A DNA stretch of 22,506 nt from contig CATVTM010000033.1 of the NCBI GenBank assembly GCA_958346935.1, forward strand, positions 1 through 22,506. The letters are read 5' to 3'. Positions 14,815 to 22,506 of this stretch are shown here, in pieces (within the stretch, counting starts at the first letter, position 1; each line of letters starts with the position of its first letter). The translations under genes and the position numbers were made by a program. This DNA comes from an uncultured Collinsella sp. (GTDB lineage Bacteria > Actinomycetota > Coriobacteriia > Coriobacteriales > Coriobacteriaceae). The notes below the pieces were generated by a model that was not told the origin of the DNA, did not search any database, and saw only the letters and a list, made by a program, of their open reading frames with translations.

Positions 14815-17800
14815 GGCGACCACCTCGATCTTGATCGCGATGGCGACGAGCATGCATCCATGTCGCAGCAAAACACAGCAGCGATGCACCAGCCAAATAC
14901 GTCATAGTCAAGCCGGCACCGCCCGCCTCAGGAAGCATGGTCGAATACTTGTTGGTAAAGGTCGGCGACTCCCGGGAGGCACCGTCATACGTGACGACGG
15001 TGTCGAGCTGCTCATGCTCATTGTCGATAGTCACGTTAACCGTAACATCGTGCACGGTTGTGTCGTAGGCGATATGGTCCTTGACATTGTTCTCGGCACC
15101 CTCGGGGACGACCTCAGAGATGGTGTAAGTGTAGGTATCGGCCTTGTTGTAGTCGACGTTGAAGGAGACATTGCCCTCGGCGTCGTTGGTCACCGTCTGG
15201 AGCATCCTGCCGTCGCCATCCTTAAGTGTAAACGAGAACTGTCCCTTCTTGAATGTGCCACCTTCAAGCACTTTCTTAGCCTGGATTGTTGCGGATCCCT
15301 TTAGACGATTGTCATAGACCCAAATCTCGTCCTTTTTGTCATCGCCTATGATCTCCGCGCCGCCGGCGATGGTCTTCGCCTTAGCTAGCGCAGTTTGATA
15401 ATCCTCGTCGCTTTCGTTGCCCTTGAGCATGATCCACGTAGACTCGGCCTTGGCGTAGCCAACAGGCGCCCTGGTCTCCTCAAGCTGGTAGAGCACGCAA
15501 CTGTTCATCGCGCTGTCGCTCGTGCCGAACGATATATTGCCGTTGTCATCGGTCTTAGCGGTGGCAAACAACGATCTGGCGCTCTCCCCGCCCATATCCA
15601 CTCTGTAGAGTGCGAACTCCGCCCCCTTGAGCGTCGCACCGACCTGCTGCGCATCGTATTTGGTCATCGTGATGCCGTAGCCGTTGCCACCTGCGCTGGC
15701 AGAAGCTTTTTTGATTTCCCATGTTTGATCATCAGTCGCAGAACCGTCCTTCACACCCGTAAGCATGGCGGTATTGGAAAGAGGAACCTTGTTGCCAGGA
15801 TTTCCGCTCGGGATGACCTCGTACTCGACCTTGAGGTATTTCTCATCGGGCACGTTAAGTGTCAATCTCGTACATGAGCCAGATTCGTTGTTGACTTGCT
15901 CCATCTTTGACGAATAATCCTTATCGGCCAGCTCAGACCAATCGTTGTTCACGCGCTCATAGATCTTAAGCGTCGACGGCACCAACGTGCACTTGGCATC
16001 CATGGTATCGACCAGCTCGAGGACACCAGTGTCACTCTTAAGATCGACAGCTGACTCGTTAACGAAAATGGTGTATTTGATGCGATTACTATTGTCGACC
16101 TGTTCGCCGGTCTTCTTGATGACGTTGTTCTTAATGATGACAGCACCACTGCCATAGTCGAATTTCTTGCTTCCCGACTCGGCGCGCGCAGAATTGGTGA
16201 ACTTCACCTCGTTTGTGGAGGTATCGAGCTCACCACGCTTGACCGCCGTCTGATACGTAAGCTTAGCGTAACCGGCGTAGTCGCCGAGTTCCGTCGTGGG
16301 GATGGAGAAAGTGACCGTGTTGCCTCTGCTGCTAACGTTGCCAGCGGCAAGCGTCCGACTCTTAACGACCTCCTTGGCCTCGCCTCCGCGCCCAAGCCCC
16401 GTATGTTGATCGTAGGGATTCTGCACGAGCGTGAACTTGGCGGAATTCGCGACATAGCTCATACCGTCCGGAAGGGTGTCGATGATGTTCAGCGGTTTCC
16501 CGCCCAGCCTTCCAGCTCCAAAGTATTCGAACTCGCCATTTGCGCCCTTATTACCCTTTTGGCGGTTTGCATACACCGTCCAGTCGACGATCCAGGCGCC
16601 CTTCTCATCCGAGCCGTCAACGGTATGCCAATCGAAGTTCTCAACCCAAGACACCTTCGACTCCGCTTCCGGCTTCTCGACCGCGGGCTTCGTTTCTTGG
16701 TTGACAACGTACTTGACGGGTTCGGTGAACGGCCACTTTAATTTCAGGCCCGGCGCGCTGACCGACGCAAAGTTTGAGTACCAGCCCGACAGCGCTTCTG
16801 ATGTGGTGTCGTAGGTGATAACGGCGTAGTCCTCTTTCTCGAGGGCGTCCTTCACTTTGTTGGTAACGATGATTTTGAGGTCGTAGTTTTCCTTTGTTTC
16901 ATTACCCGGAAAGCTAGCCGTTGGATTCCAGTCGGCGCCCCGTTCCAGCACGGTATCGCCGATTTTAATGGTAATGGAGCTTTCGTCGACACCAAGTTTC
17001 TGCGACCATGCCGACTGAAACGTGTCCTTCACCGTCACCTCGTCTGGATGGACCGCATTGACGATCGCCTTCAGCGCGACCTTCGTCTCCCATGTCGCCC
17101 TGCCCGTCGTCGCCTCATTGGATCTCACGAGCCTCTTGGTGATCGGCACAACACCCGTCAGCTGCGGCGTGAAACTGCCTTCATCGGTACCGGAAACGGA
17201 GCCTTCACGCTCGATGGTCGCGTTGTTGCGCACGGTGTCGTACGAGCTCGTGTCGTTCATCTTTGTGTGATAAACGATGCAGTAGGTGGCGTACTTATCC
17301 TCAAGGTTATCCCGGAACTTATAGGAAAAGGATTGTTCCTTTGGGTCAAGGTTGCCTTTCTCAATCTCGACTCCGCTCGCCTCCGAGTCGCCTTTGTAAA
17401 CCGTAAAGTAGTTGCCCGTATACGCCTGTTTTCCGTCCAGATAATCGGTGAACACGTAGCCGCTCATGTCGGCCTTGAGCTTGCCTTGGTTGAGTCTGAC
17501 CGTCCACTTGATGTCCGACGGTGTGCCCGATCCGTTGGACTTGTCAATCATGTCGTAGCCGAATGTAACAGGCTCAGCCGTAGCTGTTTTGTTGTCGCCG
17601 TCGGTTGAACCAGCCCAATTCCACATTGCCGTATTGTCAGCTTTGATCAAATCGCCGCTGTTTGCCGAAACGCCGCTCTTCAGCTCCGTTTCGTACGTGA
17701 TCGTGTGGTCGCCCTGGGAAAGATTGCCCAGGCTGTCGAGGGTCGCGACCTGGCTGTCGATCTTCGGCTGGGTTTCGAGCTTCGTGCCGTCGAGTGCGAA

Positions 17801-18520
17801 GCTGCCTATCACAAAGTTGAAGTTGTCGCCCAGCGCATCGGTGAAGCTAACGTTCGTGGCGTACGACTCAACGGTAAGCGTAACGGTCCAGGTAACCTTG
17901 GCCACGCCGTCGGCTCCCTGGGAGAAGGTCCCCGACTTCTTCCCCGTGACATTACCGTCCTTGGTGGGGATATTGATCGTTCCCACACCAGGGAACACGA
18001 CAGATGCGTTGCTACCGGAACCAACATTCTTGTTTTTAAGCTGGAACGAGAAGTTTGCCGCGACATGGATATTCGCAGGGTTTTTTGCGAGCCACGCCTC
18101 GTCAAACGTAAAGACAACCTTATTACCCTCGATCTTCCACGTGCCAGCTTGGGCGGCAGAAGCTTCCGTGCCCTCCATGAGGTTGCCACCTGCGTCGTCA
18201 ACGACGATGGTGTCTGGTAGCTCATAGACAGCGATGTTGTTCCCAGGCGAAGGCGCCTTACCACTTATGAACTTTGCCGAGAAAGCTCCATAGAGCGTCG
18301 AAGTGGACGTTACAGGATCCTTGAGTTCTTGAGTACGATTCTTATCGGTATAGAGCTTAACCGTAACGCTCGCCGTCTTCTCATCGATCGCAATCGGATC
18401 GGGCGTCGTCACGTCATCGGCGCGCACGGGGGCTGCGCCGTGAAAAACTGCGGCGGTGAGGCTAATTAAAATGAAGATCAGGGCCGCCATACCCAGCGAC
18501 CGTGAGCGGTGTGCGTCCAT
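14807..18520 (-). CDS. Large LPXTG-type surface adhesin / pilus tip protein
   Basis: The 1237-residue protein has a signal peptide at 1-34 (cut after PVRA). Five recurrences of a hydrophobic-xDxL-type motif (FTDAL 226, FTDYL 357, VKDTF 497, IIDTL 679, LVDTM 836), 130-180 residues apart, suggest tandem Ig-like adhesin domains. A SpaA/CnaB domain follows (about 948-1075, E-box YQLEETRAPVGY), then a Spy0128/FctA-type pilin domain (about 1076-1192) with likely isopeptide residues Lys1082 or 1083, Glu1136 and Asn1190 (FTNKY). The sorting signal is LPEAG (1196-1200), a helix and a Lys-poor, Arg-rich tail. AGGGGA five bases before the ATG supports the start. It is first in a two-gene operon with the pilin; tip position is inferred from size and order. 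No ligand can be named. Confidence 0.9.
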   Translation of the reverse strand: MDAHRSRSLGMAALIFILISLTAAVFHGAAPVRADDVTTPDPIAIDEKTASVTVKLYTDKNRTQELKDPVTSTSTLYGAFSAKFISGKAPSPGNNIAVYELPDTIVVDDAGGNLMEGTEASAAQAGTWKIEGNKVVFTFDEAWLAKNPANIHVAANFSFQLKNKNVGSGSNASVVFPGVGTINIPTKDGNVTGKKSGTFSQGADGVAKVTWTVTLTVESYATNVSFTDALGDNFNFVIGSFALDGTKLETQPKIDSQVATLDSLGNLSQGDHTITYETELKSGVSANSGDLIKADNTAMWNWAGSTDGDNKTATAEPVTFGYDMIDKSNGSGTPSDIKWTVRLNQGKLKADMSGYVFTDYLDGKQAYTGNYFTVYKGDSEASGVEIEKGNLDPKEQSFSYKFRDNLEDKYATYCIVYHTKMNDTSSYDTVRNNATIEREGSVSGTDEGSFTPQLTGVVPITKRLVRSNEATTGRATWETKVALKAIVNAVHPDEVTVKDTFQSAWSQKLGVDESSITIKIGDTVLERGADWNPTASFPGNETKENYDLKIIVTNKVKDALEKEDYAVITYDTTSEALSGWYSNFASVSAPGLKLKWPFTEPVKYVVNQETKPAVEKPEAESKVSWVENFDWHTVDGSDEKGAWIVDWTVYANRQKGNKGANGEFEYFGAGRLGGKPLNIIDTLPDGMSYVANSAKFTLVQNPYDQHTGLGRGGEAKEVVKSRTLAAGNVSSRGNTVTFSIPTTELGDYAGYAKLTYQTAVKRGELDTSTNEVKFTNSARAESGSKKFDYGSGAVIIKNNVIKKTGEQVDNSNRIKYTIFVNESAVDLKSDTGVLELVDTMDAKCTLVPSTLKIYERVNNDWSELADKDYSSKMEQVNNESGSCTRLTLNVPDEKYLKVEYEVIPSGNPGNKVPLSNTAMLTGVKDGSATDDQTWEIKKASASAGGNGYGITMTKYDAQQVGATLKGAEFALYRVDMGGESARSLFATAKTDDNGNISFGTSDSAMNSCVLYQLEETRAPVGYAKAESTWIMLKGNESDEDYQTALAKAKTIAGGAEIIGDDKKDEIWVYDNRLKGSATIQAKKVLEGGTFKKGQFSFTLKDGDGRMLQTVTNDAEGNVSFNVDYNKADTYTYTISEVVPEGAENNVKDHIAYDTTVHDVTVNVTIDNEHEQLDTVVTYDGASRESPTFTNKYSTMLPEAGGAGLTMTYLAGASLLCFAATWMHARRHRDQDRGGRRE

Positions 18521-18672
18521 AGTTGTCCCCTAATTCCTACAACACGTTGTGGAATACGGCGAATCGTCGGATCGAACACAAACCCCAACATCAACGAGAA
18601 CCTACCTAGCGCATTGCAAGAACCCATTGGGGAGCAACTTCTAAGACGGTTCGTCTATGCCACAATGCATAA

Positions 18673-18753
18673 AATACAATATAGATACCAGTCATGTAAA
18701 CCGCAGGTAAAGAGGTCTTTTAATTTAATACCAGTTGATATTTACCTGTGACA
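18673..18753 (-). promoter_or_regulatory. AT-rich control region of the pilus operon with repeats and candidate promoters
   Basis: The 420 bases before the adhesin hold no gene. Two promoter candidates on the minus strand are TTTACA (18695-18700) - 16 bases - TGTATT (18673-18678), and GTCACA (18747-18752) - 16 bases - TATTAA (18725-18730) with an extended TG. They overlap direct repeats ATACCAGT (18685-18692 and 18728-18735, 43 bases apart) and inverted repeats CAGGTAAA/TTTACCTG (18704-18711 and 18741-18748). These are good candidates for regulator binding. The leader would be 145-200 bases long. Confidence 0.45.
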
Positions 18754-18852
18754 GTTTTGTATCAAAGCGGTTGTATTTCAATGATTCGTGTATATGTTTA
18801 AACAACTTAACTTTGCCTGAAAAACAGCCGGGGGGGATAACCTCCTCCACCG

Positions 18853-18882
18853 TGGTGCAAACGAACCCGACTCCTTGCACCA
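18853..18882 (-). repeat. REP-like palindrome, inverted relative of 12983-13013
   Basis: TGGTGCAA (18853-18860) pairs with TTGCACCA (18875-18882). Read on the minus strand, the 30-base unit matches the plus-strand palindrome at 12983-13013 at 26 positions with one single-base gap, including the asymmetric centre (GTC-GGTT), so it is a diverged copy and not just another hairpin. The end touches the typA terminator. Confidence 0.7.
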
Positions 18883-18916
18883 AAAAGGGCGCCGACCATT
18901 GCGGTCGACGCCCTTT
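18882..18916 (-). terminator. Rho-independent terminator of typA
   Basis: AAAGGGCG (18884-18891) pairs with CGCCCTTT (18909-18916), and CGACC with GGTCG inside, loop ATTGC. On the minus strand it continues with TTTTTGG. It lies about 28 bases after the typA stop. Confidence 0.85.
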
Positions 18917-18943
18917 CTTATTGGCGACTATAAACCTCAGCGC

Positions 18944-20782
<1,839 letters not shown>

Positions 20783-20899
20783 GTAGTTCCCCTATCTTCT
20801 ATCCATATACAAACGGCACGCGTATGCGGCCCGCCCAGCGATACAACGCTCAGCGGGAATATTGAGCCTTTTACCGAAAACTCGTTTATTTTAGCGATT

Positions 20900-21349
20900 T
20901 TAGATAAGAGGGGTTTCCTCACCTGCAGGTTCAGGGTCGCTCCACATAAAACCATCGCCGGCACCCATGCCCTCATACAGCACGTATGCCGAAAAACCGC
21001 TCTCGAGCGTGGTTTCGAAGAAGCTCACGAGCAGGGCGTCGTGATAGCCGCCGTCAATTTCGACACAACCGGTGTAGCCGATGGCATAGCGGGCGATGCG
21101 GCCCAGGCCCTCGTCCTTAAGACCCATCTTGTGCTCGGAGATAAAGTTGGTGGCCGCCTCGAGGCACGCCTCTTCGCCGTCCTCGTCGAGCGCCGCCAGA
21201 TATCGGTTGGAAGCAGCGTCCTCGATCGCCACAACTACGCCCGGATTCTCGCCGGCGGCAAGGTCGTCCAAGAATGCACCAATCAGGTCACACACCATGG
21301 CGTCGAGCTCGGCGGAGACGTTACCGGCGTCTTGCATATCCTGTGCCAT
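20900..21349 (-). CDS. Hypothetical small acidic protein
   Basis: I do not recognise this 149-residue protein. It is strongly acidic, with no signal peptide or transmembrane helix, so probably cytoplasmic. It looks like one compact alpha/beta domain (IGAFLDDLAAGENPGVVVAI, then RYAIGYTGCVEIDGGYHDAL, then FSAYVLYEGMGAG). Cysteines are few and show no metal-binding spacing. AAGG seven bases before the ATG supports the start. It starts 30 bases after the two-helix membrane protein gene, so the two, with the DUF151 gene, may form one transcript. Confidence 0.8.
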   Translation of the reverse strand: MAQDMQDAGNVSAELDAMVCDLIGAFLDDLAAGENPGVVVAIEDAASNRYLAALDEDGEEACLEAATNFISEHKMGLKDEGLGRIARYAIGYTGCVEIDGGYHDALLVSFFETTLESGFSAYVLYEGMGAGDGFMWSDPEPAGEETPLI

Positions 21350-21379
21350 CTTTAGACCTTCCCATCGAGTCTGGCGTCG

Positions 21380-21736
21380 TTACAATTCCCGTGCCTCGGC
21401 AGCGATCTTGGCGGCAGCGTCGCGGGCGCGCATCATATCCATCGCGCGCTTGTCGAGTACCTTGATCTGGTTGGTCAGCATTACTGCATCGACCACACCC
21501 CAGATTACCAAGCCTGTTGAAATCGAAAACCCAAGCGCACCAACTGTACCACGAAGGCGCGAGCAGATTGCCGCGACAAGGGCGGAGACGACAACCATCT
21601 TGATAAACGAGCCGCGGCGCTCGCGAAGCGTGCGGGCCTGCGTCACATAGGCAATGCGAGCCGCCTCAGAAGCCTCCGAGCGCATCTGGGCCTCGCGCGC
21701 AATGGCCGCCGCCTCAGCCGATACGCGGGTACCCAT
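21380..21736 (-). CDS. Hypothetical two-helix membrane protein
   Basis: The first ATG (21766) directly follows the DUF151 stop codon but has no ribosome-binding site. The ATG at 21736 has GGAGAGG six bases upstream and is preferred, giving 118 residues. The N-terminal 40 residues are Ala/Glu/Arg-rich and helical; two hydrophobic helices follow (about 43-59 and 66-87) with a short positively charged loop, and the tail is charged and helical. This predicts both ends in the cytoplasm. The function is unknown. It lies between the DUF151 gene and the small acidic gene, in one probable operon. Confidence 0.75.
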   Translation of the reverse strand: MGTRVSAEAAAIAREAQMRSEASEAARIAYVTQARTLRERRGSFIKMVVVSALVAAICSRLRGTVGALGFSISTGLVIWGVVDAVMLTNQIKVLDKRAMDMMRARDAAAKIAAEAREL

Positions 21737-21766
21737 CAGCGACCTCTCCGCTCGCGTGCCAGACAT

Positions 21767-22267
21767 TTAGAAATCATCGGGGGAGAGCGTATGGACGAAC
21801 TCGTCGAACTTCTCGAACTCCTGCTCGTCGTCGACATCCTCGGCGTGGGTGGAAACAGTGCCCAGGCGATTCATGATGTCGTCCTCCACAAACATGGGGG
21901 CATTGCTGCGCACGGCAAGGGCAATGGCATCACTGGGGCGGGCGTCGATCTTGCGCTCCTCGCCATCGGCCAGTACGACGATCGTCGCGTAGAACACCGG
22001 CGGCTCGGCGCGAACGATCTCGATGCGCTCGAGCTTGACGCCCAGGGCGTCAACGGTATCGAGCAGCAGGTCATGGGTAATCGGGCGCTCGGCGCGGCCG
22101 CTATCGATGCCGCGGCTGATGGCAGCAGCTTCAAACGAACCAGTCTGAATGGAAAGGGAACGCAGCGGCGCGGGCGAGTCCGATTTGCTGCTGCGCTCAC
22201 GAAGCACGATAAGCGATGGCACGGGACCGGCGGCCATGACGATGGTCTCTATGTCGACACGAACCAT
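21767..22267 (-). CDS. Bifunctional nuclease family protein (BFN, DUF151)
   Basis: The 166-residue product starts MVRVDIETIV with GGAGGTG five bases upstream of the ATG at 22267; an ATG ten codons earlier lacks such a site. The diagnostic stretch DARPSDAIALAVRSNAP lies at about 108-124, followed by the acidic C-terminal region of this family (EDVDDEQEFEKFDEF). Plant members have both RNase and DNase activity; bacterial members are often annotated as bifunctional nucleases, and activity here is inferred. It heads a three-gene series with its own candidate promoter. Confidence 0.9.
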   Translation of the reverse strand: MVRVDIETIVMAAGPVPSLIVLRERSSKSDSPAPLRSLSIQTGSFEAAAISRGIDSGRAERPITHDLLLDTVDALGVKLERIEIVRAEPPVFYATIVVLADGEERKIDARPSDAIALAVRSNAPMFVEDDIMNRLGTVSTHAEDVDDEQEFEKFDEFVHTLSPDDF

Positions 22268-22323
22268 GGAACACCTCCGGTACGTAGCGGTTAACACGCG
22301 GCAGCCCGCCGCATTGAATAGCT

Positions 22324-22353
22324 ATACTACCCAATCTTTCGCACAGCACACAA
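22324..22353 (-). promoter_or_regulatory. Candidate promoter of the DUF151 gene
   Basis: On the minus strand TTGTGT (22348-22353) is 18 bases from TAGTAT (22324-22329). A leader of about 50 bases would precede the ATG at 22267. Confidence 0.45.
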
Positions 22354-22407
22354 AATCAAAGTAGTTAATTTGGGACGGGGCTTTTTTGACTACTTTCAGT
22401 AGGTAAG

Positions 22408-22437
22408 AAAAAAGCCCCGAGGCAACGCCCCAGGGCT
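22408..22437 (-). terminator. Terminator after tRNA-Ile
   Basis: On the minus strand AGCCCTGGGGC pairs with GCCTCGGGGCT (11 bp with two G-T pairs, loop GTT), followed by at least five T. It lies about 15 bases after the tRNA. Its 3' arm can alternatively pair with 22377-22387 further downstream. Confidence 0.8.
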
Positions 22438-22451
22438 CTTCACAGTTTTGA

Positions 22452-22506
22452 TGGTGGACCTGACAAGATTCGAACTTGTGACCTCCCGGTTATCAGCCGG
22501 ACGCTC
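22452..22506 (-). tRNA. tRNA-Ile (anticodon GAT), 5' part outside the window
   Basis: On the minus strand the anticodon loop CTGATAA gives anticodon GAT. The anticodon stem CCGG-type pairing, T-arm ACAAG-TTCGAAT-CTTGT and an encoded 3' CCA (22452-22454) are present. The D-arm and 5' acceptor are beyond the window end. No rRNA is visible in this window. Confidence 0.9.

Overview
The window looks like chromosome of a high-GC gut actinomycete of the Coriobacteriia, most like Collinsella. This is inferred from the GC-rich codon use, a zinc-ribbon (C+) S18, an SSB with an Ala/Pro/Gly linker and DEDIPF tip, the block rpsF-ssb-rpsR-rplI with dnaB, and a Gram-positive sortase-anchored pilus locus. 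No 16S gene is present, so genus level is an inference.

Layout. 1-9.9 kb is a housekeeping block, all on the minus strand. Read in transcription order (right to left) it is rpsF, ssb, rpsR, rplI, a strong terminator, dnaB, purA, purD, a NUDIX (ADP-ribose pyrophosphatase-like) hydrolase, an ABC exporter, and a single-span membrane protein closed by a terminator at 28-67. 9.9-11.0 kb is mostly non-coding. It holds the divergent rpsF promoter, a stretch with DnaA-box-like words next to an AT-rich segment, two plus-strand tRNA-Ser genes (GGA and CGA), each followed by a terminator, and an odd minus-strand tRNA-Ser-like remnant whose middle is replaced by three near-perfect hairpins. 11.0-13.0 kb carries two plus-strand membrane genes: a TRIC/UPF0126 channel and a bactofilin-like protein. 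13.2-18.5 kb is a two-gene, translationally coupled surface operon on the minus strand: a 1237-residue adhesin (LPEAG) followed by a 548-residue isopeptide-type pilin (MPSTG). No sortase is visible. Related REP-like palindromes lie on both sides of this operon in inverted orientation. 18.9-22.5 kb is typA/bipA, a small acidic unknown, a two-helix membrane protein, a bifunctional-nuclease-family (DUF151) protein and the 3' part of a tRNA-Ile(GAT).

How the genes work together. The left block joins translation (S6, S18, L9), replication (SSB, DnaB), purine synthesis (PurA, PurD) and nucleotide clean-up (NUDIX). The pilus operon is the obvious accessory island: it differs in function, its upstream region is AT-rich, and it is bordered by REP-like repeats.

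Most worth a second look: (1) a 100-bp inverted-repeat element flanked by CGCTG direct repeats just before the ABC exporter, carrying its own strong ribosome-binding site and in-frame ATG; (2) the tRNA-Ser-like/hairpin composite at 10641-10796; (3) the REP-like palindromes bracketing the pilus operon; (4) the repeat-rich AT-rich control region of that operon. No CRISPR array, transposase, phage gene or complete new defence system was seen.
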